Shown here in pieces: positions 48,579-58,390 of a stretch of 64,000 nucleotides of DNA; the first letter of the stretch is position 1; every line of letters starts with the position of its first letter. The translations under genes and the position numbers were made by a program. Origin of the DNA: Domibacillus indicus (GTDB lineage: Bacteria > Bacillota > Bacilli > Bacillales > Domibacillaceae); NCBI RefSeq assembly GCF_023715895.1, contig NZ_JAMBOO010000001.1, positions 186,001 to 250,000 on the forward strand, given 5' to 3'. Below the pieces are notes generated by a model. It did not search any database, was not told the origin of the DNA, and saw nothing but the letters and a program-made list of their open reading frames with translations.

Positions 48579-49153
48579 ATGGAATGGATGATTGATACTT
48601 CTTTACTGCTTAAGCTTGGGTTATCCGGCGGACTTTGGGGCCCTTATAGGGTTAGAACGCGAATTAAGAAGCAAGCCGGTCGGCTTAAAAACTATCATTG
48701 TGGTCTCCGTTATCAGCTGCTTTCAACCGCTGTTTCAGTGGAATCGATTTATCTTTATCATGGAGATGCCGATGTAAATGTAACCATGGACCCTTTGAGA
48801 TTAGCCTCCCAAATTGTTTCCGGCATTGGTTTTCTCGGTGCAGGTGTAATCCTTATTATCCTGGCTGTAGAAATGCTGCCTGTTCTTCGGTTTGCCGGTC
48901 CAAGCCGCCTCCAGAAAAAGACCTGCACATTAAATTAAGAACTGCCTCGCATCATTATGTTGAAGAAATTTTAAAAGACGTAGAAAAAGGCAAAATTACC
49001 ATTAAAGAAATTCGTATTTTATATGATGAAAAACGCCATACTCATTTACTGGCTTTTACCGCAGGTGTATATTTCAAAAGACGAACTATAGAAGTTTATT
49101 ATACCCTATTTGAAATTCCTCATGTGCAATCTGTTGAGCTTGAAAGCACATAA
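48579..49153 (+). pseudogene. Decayed mgtC/sapB-family membrane protein gene
   Basis: Fragments of an MgtC/SapB (YhiD) family protein appear in three reading frames: MEWMIDTSLLLKLGLS, then a frame change to FGALIGLERELRSKPVGLK, back to LLSTAVSVESIYL and LRLASQIVSGIGFLGAGV, and finally EKDLHIKLRT and a C-terminal domain ending SVELEST in the third frame. Between GIGFLGAGV and ILAVEMLPVL the family's middle helices are missing, so there is also an internal deletion. Several independent lesions in 575 bases make sequencing error unlikely. It cannot encode a working Mg-homeostasis protein. Confidence 0.88.
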
Positions 49154-49180
49154 GCAGACTGCCTTCTTCTTGTAAATAAT

Positions 49181-49212
49181 AAAAAAAGCTGTTCCCATTG
49201 GAACAGCTTTTC
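49181..49212. terminator. Bidirectional terminator between mgtC remnant and tRNA-Ala
   Basis: AAAAGCTGTTCC / GGAACAGCTTTT stem with A/T-runs on both sides, serving the lone tRNA on the minus strand. Confidence 0.88.
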
Positions 49213-49225
49213 ATTCATCAATGTA

Positions 49226-49298
<73 letters not shown>

Positions 49299-49336
49299 GT
49301 CTTTAAGATATATGTATTTCTTAGCGTCTAGATTAA

Positions 49337-49364
49337 ATTATAAAGATTTTTTTAGTTAATGCAA
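49337..49364 (-). promoter_or_regulatory. Promoter of tRNA-Ala (GGC)
   Basis: Minus strand TTGCAT (49364-49359), 16-base spacer, TATAAT (49342-49337), about 40 bases before the tRNA. Confidence 0.8.
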
Positions 49365-49373
49365 GTCTTTTTT

Positions 49374-49405
49374 AAAAAACTTCGGGGGAATTATTCCCCT
49401 CGAAG
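49374..49405 (-). terminator. Terminator of pgi
   Basis: Minus strand CTTCG-A-GGGGAAT / ATTCCCCCGAAG stem then TTTTTT; the pgi stop lies in the loop. Confidence 0.88.
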
Positions 49406-50746
49406 TCGTTTTTCAAGCTCAGCTTTCTTTTCTTCAAATCCTGGTTTGCCAAGAAGCGCAAACATATTCACTTTATATGCTTCTACGCCCGGCTGGTCGA
49501 ACGGATTCACACCAAGAAGGTAGCCGCTGATTGCGCATGCTTTTTCAAAGAAATAAGCTGTGTAGCCGAATGTGTACGCGTCCATAGCTGGAATAGAAAC
49601 GGTTAAGTTCGGTACACCGCCATCCGTATGAGCAAGAAGTGTGCCTTCAAATGCTTTATTATTCACGAAGTCCACTGTTTCACCTGCCAGGTAATTTAAC
49701 CCATCCAGATCATTTTCTGCTTTTTCAATCGTTAAGGACTTACGCGGGTTTTCAACACGAACAACGGTTTCAAACAAGTCGCGGCGCCCTTCCTGCACAT
49801 ATTGGCCCAATGAATGAAGATCCGTTGAGAAATTGGCAGATGATGGATAAATACCTTTAAAGTCTTTTCCTTCACTTTCACCAAATAACTGCTTCCACCA
49901 CTCAGAAAAGTATTGAAGCCCTGGCTCATAGTTAATCAACATTTCAATTGTTTTGCCTTTGTTGTACAAAATATTGCGAACTGCTGCGTACTGGTACGCT
50001 TCATTTTCTTGAAGTTCAGACGAACTGTACGCTTCACGGGCATCGCGCGCTCCCTGCATCATGGCTTCAATATCCGCCCCTGCTGCTGCAATTGGCAGAA
50101 GGCCTACGGCTGTCAAAACAGAATAACGGCCGCCGACATCATCAGGAATAACAAATGTTTCGTATCCTTCTTCATCCGCAACGGTTTTTAAAGCGCCGCG
50201 TGCTTTGTCCGTCGTTGCGTAAATACGGCTCTTCGCTTCTTCTTTTCCATATTGTTTTTCAAGCAGGTCACGGAATAAGCGGAATGCAAGTGCCGGCTCT
50301 GTTGTAGTACCGGATTTAGAAATAACGTTAATTGACCAGTTTTTTCCTTCCAGCACTTCGATAAGGTCACTCATGTATGTAGAACTAATGTTATTTCCGG
50401 CAAAGAATACTTGCGGGCCGTTGCGCTTTTCAGATGAAAGCACGTTGTAGAAGCTGTGGTTCAGCATGTCAATTGCTGCACGGGCGCCAAGGTAAGAGCC
50501 ACCGATACCGATTACCACTAAAACATCAGAGTCCTGGCGGATTTTTCCGGCTGCTTTTTGAATACGGGAGAATTCTTCTTTATCATAATCAACCGGAAGG
50601 TCGATCCACCCAAGGTAGTCGCTTCCCTGGCCTGTTTTTTCATGCAAAGAATGGTGAGCTACTTTTACAGCGTCTTTTAAATAATCGATTTCATGTTCTC
50701 CGAAAAAAGGCAGTGCATTTGAGTAATCAAACTTAATATGCGTCAT
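49391..50746 (-). CDS. pgi: Glucose-6-phosphate isomerase
   Basis: A 451-residue enzyme interconverting glucose-6-phosphate and fructose-6-phosphate. Core motifs: [32 protein letters not shown] (phosphate loop), [14 protein letters not shown] and the C-terminal catalytic-lysine region [10 protein letters not shown]. Length is normal for Bacillus Pgi. GGAGGGTAATGAAGA precedes the ATG. Single gene with its own terminator. Confidence 0.96.
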   Translation of the reverse strand: MTHIKFDYSNALPFFGEHEIDYLKDAVKVAHHSLHEKTGQGSDYLGWIDLPVDYDKEEFSRIQKAAGKIRQDSDVLVVIGIGGSYLGARAAIDMLNHSFYNVLSSEKRNGPQVFFAGNNISSTYMSDLIEVLEGKNWSINVISKSGTTTEPALAFRLFRDLLEKQYGKEEAKSRIYATTDKARGALKTVADEEGYETFVIPDDVGGRYSVLTAVGLLPIAAAGADIEAMMQGARDAREAYSSSELQENEAYQYAAVRNILYNKGKTIEMLINYEPGLQYFSEWWKQLFGESEGKDFKGIYPSSANFSTDLHSLGQYVQEGRRDLFETVVRVENPRKSLTIEKAENDLDGLNYLAGETVDFVNNKAFEGTLLAHTDGGVPNLTVSIPAMDAYTFGYTAYFFEKACAISGYLLGVNPFDQPGVEAYKVNMFALLGKPGFEEKKAELEKRLRGE

Positions 50747-50826
50747 TCTTCATTACCCTCCATCTAAACGGTATTTTTCCACTTAACTGTATACGACTGT
50801 ACGCGGTTTCGCAAGGAAAAAAACAA

Positions 50827-50854
50827 GGAAAAACCGGGCTTAATTCTGCCCGGT
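50827..50854 (-). terminator. Terminator of the alcohol dehydrogenase gene
   Basis: Minus strand AACCGGGC / GCCCGGTTTTT stem with T-run that overlaps the stop codon. Confidence 0.88.
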
Positions 50855-52011
50855 TAAAGTGATGCACGTAAGATCGCGACCACGTCTTCCCGGTCCAATT
50901 TAGTAAAATTCCCAAATGGACCATTAAATAACGTTTTTTCCGCCATTTCCTCAAGACGGCTGTCATCAATATCGTAGTCAGCAAGGCGTGACGGAGCTCC
51001 GATCGATGTCCAGAATGTACGAAGTGCTTCAATCCCTTCCAAGCCTGCTTCGCGATCTGATTTCCCTTCTGGGTCTACATCAAAAACACGTACGGCGAGC
51101 TGCTTGAAGCGTTCCGGTTTCACATCGATATTGTGTTTCATCCAATTTGGGAAAATAATCGCCAGGCCGCCGCCATGCGGTATGTCGTACACAGCTGACA
51201 CTGCATGTTCAATGTTATGGGTTGCCCAGTCGCCGCGGTACCCCATTTGCAGCATACCATTTAATCCAAGCGTACCGGCAAACATTACTGTTTCACGCAG
51301 CTTTTCATCCTGAAGGTTATTCATAAGCGCCGGTGCTTTTTCTATCAGTGTTTTCATTGTCCCTTCAATCAAACGATCCTGCACATCGGTTTCCTCTGCA
51401 TTGTGGAAGTATTGTTCCAACATATGTGACATCATATCTACGATCCCATAGATGGTTTGATCACGCGGCACCGTTAATGTCCATTTCGGATCACAAATAG
51501 AAAATTTCGGGAAGGTGTGCGGGCTTCCCCACCCAAGTTTTTCATTTGTATCCCAATTTGTAATAACGGATCCTGAATTCATTTCAGAAGCAGTCGCTGC
51601 GTGGGTTAAAATTGTTCCAAATGGAAGCGCTTCTTCCACTGCAGCTTTTCGTGTAATAAAGTCCCATGGATCTCCTTCAAATTTTGCGGCTGCTGCAATC
51701 GCTTTGGTACAGTCAATCACACTGCCGCCTCCAACCGCCAGAATAAAAGAAACGTCATTTGCCCGGCACAGTTCTGCACCGCGCTTGACCGTTGAAAGGC
51801 GGGGATTCGGTTCTACGCCGGAAAGCTCCGTAATATTAAAGCCGTCAAGCTGCTCAATGACTTCATCGTAAAGACCGCTTTTTTTTATGCTGCCGCCTCC
51901 ATAAACGAGAAGGATGTTTTCACCAAACGGAGCAACATTATCCCGTAATTGCATCGCTGTATCTTTACCGAAAATCCACTTTACCGGGTTCCAATACACA
52001 AATTGATTCAT
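50854..52011 (-). CDS. yugJ: Iron-containing (group III) alcohol dehydrogenase, YugJ-like
   Basis: A 385-residue NAD(P)H-dependent dehydrogenase of the butanol dehydrogenase type. [17 protein letters not shown] binds the dinucleotide and [20 protein letters not shown] holds the metal-binding histidines. The substrate is probably an aldehyde, unknown in detail; position beside pgi matches yugJ. AAAAGGAGCTG precedes the ATG. Confidence 0.88.
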   Translation of the reverse strand: MNQFVYWNPVKWIFGKDTAMQLRDNVAPFGENILLVYGGGSIKKSGLYDEVIEQLDGFNITELSGVEPNPRLSTVKRGAELCRANDVSFILAVGGGSVIDCTKAIAAAAKFEGDPWDFITRKAAVEEALPFGTILTHAATASEMNSGSVITNWDTNEKLGWGSPHTFPKFSICDPKWTLTVPRDQTIYGIVDMMSHMLEQYFHNAEETDVQDRLIEGTMKTLIEKAPALMNNLQDEKLRETVMFAGTLGLNGMLQMGYRGDWATHNIEHAVSAVYDIPHGGGLAIIFPNWMKHNIDVKPERFKQLAVRVFDVDPEGKSDREAGLEGIEALRTFWTSIGAPSRLADYDIDDSRLEEMAEKTLFNGPFGNFTKLDREDVVAILRASL

Positions 52012-52084
52012 TTATTTCAGCTCCTTTTCTTTTTCATTATGCGAAAGAAGCTGTTTGTTTTTCAACTGATTGACCTTGAGGCAT

Positions 52085-52113
52085 AAAAAAACCGGCTGAT
52101 CATCAGCCGGTTT
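52085..52113 (-). terminator. Terminator of gudB
   Basis: Minus strand AACCGGCTGAT / ATCAGCCGGTT stem followed by TTTTTTT, just past the gudB stop. Confidence 0.9.
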
Positions 52114-53356
52114 ATACCCACCCTCTAAACTTGGAAGCTTCTGCCGCTCGGCGTACGCCGACCATGTAGGCGGCAAGACGCATATTGACACCACGTGTTT
52201 GCGCAACTTCATAAATATTATCAAATGCTTTTGTTAAGTTGTCATGCAATTTTTTATTTACTTCTTCTTCCGTCCAATAGTAGCCCTGGTTGTTTTGCAC
52301 CCATTCAAAGTAAGATACCGTTACACCACCGGAGCTTGCCAGAACATCTGGAACAAGCAAAATATCGCGCTCTGATAAAATCTTTGTTGCTTCAAGCGTT
52401 GTTGGTCCATTTGCCGCCTCTACTACAATGGATGCTTTAATATTATGTGCATTGTCAGCGGTAATTTGATTTGAAATAGCCGCCGGCACCAAAATATCAC
52501 ACTCCATCTCTAAAAGCTGCTGGTTTGTAATTGTATTATCAAACAGTGTCGTAATCGTCCCAAAACTATCGCGGCGGTCTAATAAGTAATCAATATCAAG
52601 ACCGTTTGGATCATAAAGTCCGCCATACGCATCTGAAATACCAACGACTTTCGCCCCGGCATCATGCATAAATTTCGATAAAAAGCTTCCGGCGTTTCCA
52701 AATCCCTGAACGATCACACGAGCGCCTTTAATATCAATGTTTCGCTTTTTAGCAGCTTCGTGAATACAAATCGTTACACCTTGGGCAGTCGCTTTTTCAC
52801 GGCCATGTGATCCTCCAAGTGCAAGCGGCTTTCCGGTAATAAATCCAGGTGAATCAAATTCACGAATCCGGCTGTATTCATCCATCATCCAGGCCATAAT
52901 CTGGGAGTTTGTATACACATCCGGAGCTGGAATATCTTTTGTCGGGCCGACAATCTGGCTGATCGCCCGAACATAGCCACGGCTGATATTCTCAATTTCA
53001 CGCATAGACAGCTGACGAGGATCACATACAACGCCGCCTTTTCCGCCTCCATACGGAAGATCTACAATGCCAGCTTTTAGCGTCATCCACATCGACAGCG
53101 CTTTCACTTCTTCTTCATTGACTTCAGGGTGAAAGCGGACTCCGCCTTTTGTCGGGCCAGGTGCGTCATTGTGCTGCGCCCGGTAGCCGGTGAAAATTTT
53201 AACCGATCCATCATCCATTTTCACCGGAATGCGCACCGTCATCATCCGGAGCGGCTCTTTCAACAGCTCGTACATTTCTTCTGTGTAACCGAGTTTTGTC
53301 AGCGCTTCTTTAATGACATTCTGGGTTGATGTGAATAAGTTTAAGTTCTCAGCCAT
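52112..53356 (-). CDS. gudB: NAD-type catabolic glutamate dehydrogenase (GudB/RocG family)
   Basis: A 414-residue enzyme that oxidises glutamate to 2-oxoglutarate. GPTKGGVRFHP and KAGIVDLPYGGGKGG carry the substrate and catalytic lysines (K94, K106); GFGNAGSF is the NAD fold. The inactivating tandem duplication known from B. subtilis 168 gudB is not seen, so the enzyme should be active. GAGGCGAAGG precedes the ATG. In B. subtilis neither gudB nor rocG lies in this neighbourhood, so the locus is rearranged. Confidence 0.93.
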   Translation of the reverse strand: MAENLNLFTSTQNVIKEALTKLGYTEEMYELLKEPLRMMTVRIPVKMDDGSVKIFTGYRAQHNDAPGPTKGGVRFHPEVNEEEVKALSMWMTLKAGIVDLPYGGGKGGVVCDPRQLSMREIENISRGYVRAISQIVGPTKDIPAPDVYTNSQIMAWMMDEYSRIREFDSPGFITGKPLALGGSHGREKATAQGVTICIHEAAKKRNIDIKGARVIVQGFGNAGSFLSKFMHDAGAKVVGISDAYGGLYDPNGLDIDYLLDRRDSFGTITTLFDNTITNQQLLEMECDILVPAAISNQITADNAHNIKASIVVEAANGPTTLEATKILSERDILLVPDVLASSGGVTVSYFEWVQNNQGYYWTEEEVNKKLHDNLTKAFDNIYEVAQTRGVNMRLAAYMVGVRRAAEASKFRGWV

Positions 53357-53456
53357 GTACCTTCGCCTCTTTTATTCTCATTTTTTCAATCTTGCTTTTT
53401 GCTTCCGTTTTCATTTTCATTTTACGCCGGTGCAAGGATGATTCGCAAGCAATCCG

Positions 53457-53822
53457 TCACCCTTTTTTTCGTTCTTCTTTCATCGATTGCTCGATCCACT
53501 CCTGCAGCTTGTCCTGAAGTGGATGAAAACCGTCTCCATCATCATCAATACGAATACCGCGCCGATGGTTTCGGCCTCCTTCGTCTGTTGCCCGGATCGA
53601 CAAGCTGATCTTGCTTTCGTCCTCATTTACCGATAGCACTTTTACCGTAATTTCATCGCCCACCGTTAAATAATCATGGACATCACGGACAAATCCATGG
53701 GTAATTTCCGAAATGTGGACAAGTCCCTGACGGCCATGATCCAGCGCTACAAATGCACCATATGGCTGGATGCCGGTAATTTTCCCGGTCACAATTTGTC
53801 CCGGTTCAAATTTTGGTTCCAT
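53457..53822 (-). CDS. yugI: S1-domain RNA-binding protein YugI (general stress protein 13)
   Basis: About 121 residues: one S1 domain (GQIVTGKITGIQPYGAFVAL to SISLSIRA, about 6-75) and a charged tail. Such proteins associate with ribosomes or RNA; B. subtilis YugI is GSP13. GGAGAG lies seven bases before ATG 53822; a TTG one codon earlier is less well spaced. Confidence 0.88.
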   Translation of the reverse strand: MEPKFEPGQIVTGKITGIQPYGAFVALDHGRQGLVHISEITHGFVRDVHDYLTVGDEITVKVLSVNEDESKISLSIRATDEGGRNHRRGIRIDDDGDGFHPLQDKLQEWIEQSMKEERKKG

Positions 53823-53919
53823 CAAATCTCTCCAGTTTTTTTGTGGTTTCTTGTTTTATGCGTCGCGATATTATATCACACTTTTGATTGACATAACATT
53901 ATCTACCGGTTTTTTAACA

Positions 53920-53953
53920 AAAAAAGAAGTGCCGTTTACACGGCACTTCTTTT
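53920..53953 (-). terminator. Terminator of alaRT
   Basis: Minus strand AAAGAAGTGCCG / CGGCACTTCTTT stem and T-run; alaT stop is in the stem. Confidence 0.9.
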
Positions 53954-55120
53954 CTGCTTCTCTAAAAAGCGGCTAATTCGTTTGATGGCTTCCTGCAGCT
54001 GGCTCATAGAGGATGCATAGGAACAACGAATGTACCCTTCTCCTCCCTTACCGAACACGGAGCCCGGCACTACAGCGACTTTTTCTTCAAGCAGCAGCCC
54101 TTCGGCAAACTGTTCAGAAGTTAAACCTGTCGATTGAATGGATGGAAACACGTAAAAAGCACCGCCCGGCAAATGGCAGTCAAGACCGATTTCTTTAAAC
54201 GACTGCACCATGTAATTACGACGCTGCCGGTAATCTTTTTTCATGCTTTCCACGTCCGTCATTCCGTTCTGCAAAGCTTCGACGGCTGCATACTGTGCAG
54301 GTGTAGAAGCACACATCATCGTATATTGATGAATTTTCAACATGGCCCGTGAGATTTCTTCGGGCGCGCACGTAAAGCCAAGCCGCCAGCCGGTCATGGC
54401 AAATCCTTTGGAAAAGCCGTTAATTAAAATCGTCCGCTCTCGCATTCCACCAAGTGATGCGATCGATGTGTGTGACTGGTCGTATGCCAGCTCTGCATAT
54501 ATTTCATCCGCAATTACAAGCAAATCGTGTTTTTTCACAATCGAAGCGATCGCTTCAAGATCCTCCCGGTCCAGCTGTGTGCCGGTCGGGTTATTTGGAT
54601 AGCAAAGCAAAACAGCTTTCGTTTTCGGGGTAATCGCTGCTTCAAGCTGCTCCGGCTGCAGTTTAAAGCCGGTCTCTCCCGTTGTGCCAATCGTTACAGC
54701 ATGACCGCCTGTCAACTCTACCAGGGGAGCGTAAGACACAAAGCAAGGCTCTACCACAATGATTTCATCACCCGGGTCAATAATCGCACGCATCGCAATA
54801 TCGAGCGCCTGACTTGCCCCTACCGTAACAATCACTTCTTCTTGCGGAGAATAACTTACTCGAAACCGGTCTGCCATATAACGGGCGATTTCTGTCCGCA
54901 GTTCTATTAAACCGGCATTCGCGGTATAAGAGGTGAAGCCTCGCTCTAATGAGTTGATAGCAGCTTCCCGCACAGACCATGTAGTGACAAAGTCGGGTTC
55001 CCCTACACCGAGCGAAACAACTCCTTCCATTGTCGCAGCCAGGTCAAAAAATTTCCGGATACCGGACGGGCGCATTTTTTCCACAGACTTTGCAACATAA
55101 CTTTTTTTAGTGAGTGTCAT
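53936..55120 (-). CDS. alaT: PLP-dependent aminotransferase AlaT (YugH)
   Basis: A 394-residue fold-type I aminotransferase. The PLP lysine is K238 in NGFSKGFAMTGWRLGF; NNPTG (176-180) and DEIYAEL are also conserved. In B. subtilis it is an alanine transaminase controlled by AlaR. Its ATG overlaps the alaR stop by one base. Confidence 0.9.
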   Translation of the reverse strand: MTLTKKSYVAKSVEKMRPSGIRKFFDLAATMEGVVSLGVGEPDFVTTWSVREAAINSLERGFTSYTANAGLIELRTEIARYMADRFRVSYSPQEEVIVTVGASQALDIAMRAIIDPGDEIIVVEPCFVSYAPLVELTGGHAVTIGTTGETGFKLQPEQLEAAITPKTKAVLLCYPNNPTGTQLDREDLEAIASIVKKHDLLVIADEIYAELAYDQSHTSIASLGGMRERTILINGFSKGFAMTGWRLGFTCAPEEISRAMLKIHQYTMMCASTPAQYAAVEALQNGMTDVESMKKDYRQRRNYMVQSFKEIGLDCHLPGGAFYVFPSIQSTGLTSEQFAEGLLLEEKVAVVPGSVFGKGGEGYIRCSYASSMSQLQEAIKRISRFLEKQKRSAV

Positions 55121-55620
55121 TATGGCGACACCACGATTCGGTTATCTTCACGCTTTGATGCATAAATCTTGCCATCATGCTTATATTTTTTCAGTTGAAA
55201 ATGAGTAGTTGTGGAAACGACTGAATCAAGCGTAGATAATTTTTCGGAAACAAAGCGGGCAATTTCATTCATGGACTGCCCTTCAACAGTTACCGATAAA
55301 TCATAAACCCCTGACATTAAATAAACAGAGCTGACTTCTTTGAAGCGGTAAATCCGTTCTGCCACTTCGTCAAAACCGACACCTCGTTTCGGCGTGACTT
55401 TCACGTCGATCATCGCCGTTACACCTGTGAAATTGTCCATCTTCGCCCAGTCAACGAGTGTGGCATAGTGAACAATCACCTTTTCTTCTTCCAGGCGGCG
55501 AATCGTCTCCGCGACTTCAGTTTCTGACGTACCGATCATTTTGGCAATGTCCGCTGCCTCAAACCGTGCGTCTTTTTGCAGAATTTCCAGAATTTCCACT
55601 TCTTTTTCATTCAGCTTCAT
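55120..55620 (-). CDS. alaR: Lrp/AsnC-family regulator AlaR (YugG)
   Basis: A 166-residue Lrp/AsnC regulator: N-terminal HTH (about 5-45, FEAADIAKMIGTSETEVAETI) and C-terminal RAM ligand-binding domain (about 65-145). B. subtilis AlaR activates the alaRT operon in response to alanine. First gene of alaR-alaT; translational overlap with alaT. Confidence 0.9.
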   Translation of the reverse strand: MKLNEKEVEILEILQKDARFEAADIAKMIGTSETEVAETIRRLEEEKVIVHYATLVDWAKMDNFTGVTAMIDVKVTPKRGVGFDEVAERIYRFKEVSSVYLMSGVYDLSVTVEGQSMNEIARFVSEKLSTLDSVVSTTTHFQLKKYKHDGKIYASKREDNRIVVSP

Positions 55621-55723
55621 TACGAATCCTCCTCAACGATATCAAAAGCTACATGGATCATTATAGCAAAAAACGAAACGATTTGTGTGCCTCACTAAAA
55701 AATACGATTATATTTGTGTTTTT

Positions 55724-55987
55724 TCACAAAGAGCAAGAAATGGTTTGTTTAATAGAAAGCAGTTTTTTTGCGAGATGAATAGGATCTCCTCCCGGCATCG
55801 GAGCATCAAACGAATGCTCATAAATGCGGCGAATCTCTGCCGCCAGCTTTTCAGCATCGTCCTCCTGGTGAACCGCATAAATCGCATCCGCCATTTCTGT
55901 ATCATAAAATCCTTCTCCTGCTTTATAAGGGTCAAACGCCTGCAGTACGTCTGCAAGTGCAAAGTTTAATTGAGCAGTTTCATTCAT
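55724..55987 (-). CDS. yugE: DUF1871 family protein YugE
   Basis: 87 residues, MNETAQLNFALADVLQAFDP..., a small acidic helical protein of the DUF1871 family; function unknown. ATG 55987 has AAGGTGATACAA upstream. A longer in-phase reading reaches back across the patB start on the other strand and is rejected. Divergent from patB with only 52 bases between the start codons. Confidence 0.8.
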   Translation of the reverse strand: MNETAQLNFALADVLQAFDPYKAGEGFYDTEMADAIYAVHQEDDAEKLAAEIRRIYEHSFDAPMPGGDPIHLAKKLLSIKQTISCSL

Positions 55988-56039
55988 TTGTATCACCTTC
56001 CAACTTGATGTATGTTTATTGTCAAGGAGAGTGAAAGGC

Positions 56040-57209
56040 ATGTCAAGATTTGATGAAGTCATTGAGCGCCGCGGAACAAACGCGGTAAAATGGGATGGAT
56101 TAAAAACCGTATTTGGCCGCGAAGATGTCTTGCCGATGTGGGTGGCAGATATGGATTTTAAAGCGCCGGATGTTGTGATTGAATCCATTAAGCAATCAGC
56201 GGAGCATGGCGTGTACGGCTATACGATTGTACCAGACTCTACGCGGGAGGCTATCGTCAACTGGATGCAAGACCGGCATGGCTGGGCCATAAAAAAAGAA
56301 TGGCTGCTGTTTAATCATGGTGTGGTTCCGTCTATTGGTGCAGCTGTTGAAGCGTTGACCGAGCCGGAAGATGCGGTGATTGTGCAGCCGCCTGTTTACA
56401 ATCCATTTTTTGATATGATTCAGCGAAACGGGCGCAGGCTTGTGTACAATGAACTGCTTCTTCAAGACGGGCGTTACGAAATGGATTTCGCGGATCTTGA
56501 ACAAAAAATGGTTCAAGAAAAAGCAAAAATGATGGTGCTCTGTTCCCCTCATAATCCAGGCGGCCGTGTCTGGACAGCGGAAGAGCTAGCAAAAACAGCG
56601 GACCTGTGTGAAAAGCATGGCGTTATCCTTGTTTCAGATGAAATTCATTCTGATTTAACACGTGCGCCTCATAAACACGTCCCCGCTGCATCACTGAAAG
56701 AAGAATATGCAGCTTTTACGATTACACTTATCGCCCCAAGCAAAACGTTTAACTTAGCCGGCCTGCAGGCTTCCGCTCTTATTGTGCCGGATAAAACCAT
56801 TCGCACGAAATTGCAGACGCTGTTTGCGAAACAAGGTCAGTTTACGCTGAATCAAATGGGCATTGTCGGCATGGAAGCGGCTTATCGATACGGCCATGAG
56901 TGGCTCGATGAAGTGTTGGAATATATTCATGGAAATGTACAGCTAGTAAAAGAATATGCAGATCAATATATTCCCGCTCTTTCTGTTATGGAACCGGAAG
57001 GAAGCTATCTCGTTTGGGTAGACTGCCGAACACTTGGCCTTTCAGACAAAGAGCTGCTGGATCTTTTTCTCAAGCACGGTGTGGCTCTTGGAAACGGTGC
57101 TAAGTACGGACCGGGCGGAGAAGGCTTTATGCGGATTAATGTCGCCTGCCCGCGCTCTGCTGTGGCTGAAACGATGGAACGAATGAAAAGAGCCGTAGAA
57201 TCCCTTTAA
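56040..57209 (+). CDS. patB: Cystathionine beta-lyase PatB (MalY-type)
   Basis: A PLP enzyme of about 389 residues of the MalY/PatB group that cleaves cystathionine or other C-S bonds to pyruvate, ammonia and a thiol. Opening MWVADMDFKAP and K235 in APSKTFNLAGLQ (PLP lysine) are characteristic. ATG 56040 has AAGGAGAGTG upstream; an in-phase start at 56019 does not. Monocistronic with a strong terminator. Confidence 0.9.
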   Translation: MSRFDEVIERRGTNAVKWDGLKTVFGREDVLPMWVADMDFKAPDVVIESIKQSAEHGVYGYTIVPDSTREAIVNWMQDRHGWAIKKEWLLFNHGVVPSIGAAVEALTEPEDAVIVQPPVYNPFFDMIQRNGRRLVYNELLLQDGRYEMDFADLEQKMVQEKAKMMVLCSPHNPGGRVWTAEELAKTADLCEKHGVILVSDEIHSDLTRAPHKHVPAASLKEEYAAFTITLIAPSKTFNLAGLQASALIVPDKTIRTKLQTLFAKQGQFTLNQMGIVGMEAAYRYGHEWLDEVLEYIHGNVQLVKEYADQYIPALSVMEPEGSYLVWVDCRTLGLSDKELLDLFLKHGVALGNGAKYGPGGEGFMRINVACPRSAVAETMERMKRAVESL

Positions 57210-57212
57210 TCG

Positions 57213-57247
57213 AAAAAAGCCAGGCCGCAGAACGGCCTGGCTTTTTT
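57213..57247. terminator. Bidirectional terminator between patB and queE
   Basis: AAAAAAGCCAGGCCG / CGGCCTGGCTTTTTT perfect stem with T-runs on both strands. Confidence 0.93.
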
Positions 57248-57956
57248 ATACACCCTTTTTGTTTCCCCACACAAATGTATGCAGCTGCGGAAGCACCCGC
57301 ACGCGTTTAAAATCAGCATCCGGCATCACAAGATTAATCAGCCATTCGTACCGGCCTGCCAGGTGAGCAAGCAGCCGGCTGTCATCTCCTTCGTCAAGCC
57401 GGTCGTTGCCTACCTGCAAATAAAACGGCACATCCGGGAACCGCTTATGCACATTCTTTGCATAAGCTAAATCTTCTTCATTGAAAACAACCACTTTTAA
57501 GCTGACAGACTGGCCGGCTGTCTGCGTCACAATATGAGCCAGTTTATCAAAGTCTGTCACCATGCCAGAGCTCGGCGGCTTTGGCGAAATCGTCAGTTCA
57601 TCAATGTCTTTAAACCAGAGCTGATACTTTGTTCCCTGCGTTTCAAGCGCAGATGTAATGCCTTTTTCTTTAAACAGCTCAAGGAGTCCATCAATATGCG
57701 GCAAAAGCGCAGGGTTGCCTCCTGAAATCGTTACATGATCAAACGTATTTCCTCCAACGCTGCAAAGCTCCGCCCAAATTTCTTCCGGTGTCATTTTGCG
57801 AATCTCGTCTTTTGCACTTCCATCCCACGTAAAAGCCGAGTCACACCAGGAACAGCGATAATCACAGCCGGCCGTCCGGACGAACATTGTCTTGCGGCCA
57901 ATGACGGCTCCTTCCCCTTGAACAGTCGGACCAAAAATCTCTAATACAGGAATCAT
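57246..57956 (-). CDS. queE: 7-Carboxy-7-deazaguanine synthase
   Basis: A 236-residue radical SAM enzyme making CDG for queuosine. The cluster motif is C31-x3-C35-x2-C38 (CDYRCSWCD). EIFGPTVQGEGAVIGRKTMF at the N-terminus and SGGNPAL are typical of the long QueE form. The ATG overlaps the queD stop (ATGA). Last gene of queC-D-E; no queF follows. Confidence 0.94.
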   Translation of the reverse strand: MIPVLEIFGPTVQGEGAVIGRKTMFVRTAGCDYRCSWCDSAFTWDGSAKDEIRKMTPEEIWAELCSVGGNTFDHVTISGGNPALLPHIDGLLELFKEKGITSALETQGTKYQLWFKDIDELTISPKPPSSGMVTDFDKLAHIVTQTAGQSVSLKVVVFNEEDLAYAKNVHKRFPDVPFYLQVGNDRLDEGDDSRLLAHLAGRYEWLINLVMPDADFKRVRVLPQLHTFVWGNKKGV

Positions 57957-58390
57957 GCAAAATCACCTTTTTTCGGACGGAAAACCACATAGCTTGTTGG
58001 CGTTTCACGCACAAACACCTGAAGGCATTTTGGCTTATTGGCCATTTGATCGAGTTCTTTTTGGATCACTTCCCAAATTGTGCGGGCTACCACTTCCGTT
58101 GTGGGAAAGCGTTCTGAAAGATCTTCGGAAAAAAGCCCATCTTCGTTTAAAAGCGTATGGTCAAAACGTTTGTGCACAAGTGACTTGATCAGCTGAAAAT
58201 TCACTAAAAAGCCCGAATCGTTCAGCTGGTCCCCGGCAACCGTAATGTTGACGAAGTACGTATGTCCATGTATGTTCCGGCAGGCTCCCGCTTCTTCATG
58301 CGGCACATAGTGCGCTGCGGCAAAATGAAAGTCTTTGTTTAATTCATAGCGGAAATCGTGCGCTGGCGCTGGATAAATCTGCTGCATCAT
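57953..58390 (-). CDS. queD: 6-Carboxy-5,6,7,8-tetrahydropterin synthase
   Basis: A 145-residue T-fold enzyme. Zinc histidines H27 (FAAAHYV), H41 and H43 (HGHTY) and catalytic C37 are visible. It converts dihydroneopterin triphosphate to CPH4, the second step to preQ0. The ATG overlaps the queC stop. Confidence 0.94.
   Translation of the reverse strand: MMQQIYPAPAHDFRYELNKDFHFAAAHYVPHEEAGACRNIHGHTYFVNITVAGDQLNDSGFLVNFQLIKSLVHKRFDHTLLNEDGLFSEDLSERFPTTEVVARTIWEVIQKELDQMANKPKCLQVFVRETPTSYVVFRPKKGDFA

Noticed and set aside
52112-53356. Inactivating small duplication in gudB as in laboratory B. subtilis
   Set aside because: The coding sequence is intact around the conserved lysines and no tandem duplication is visible.
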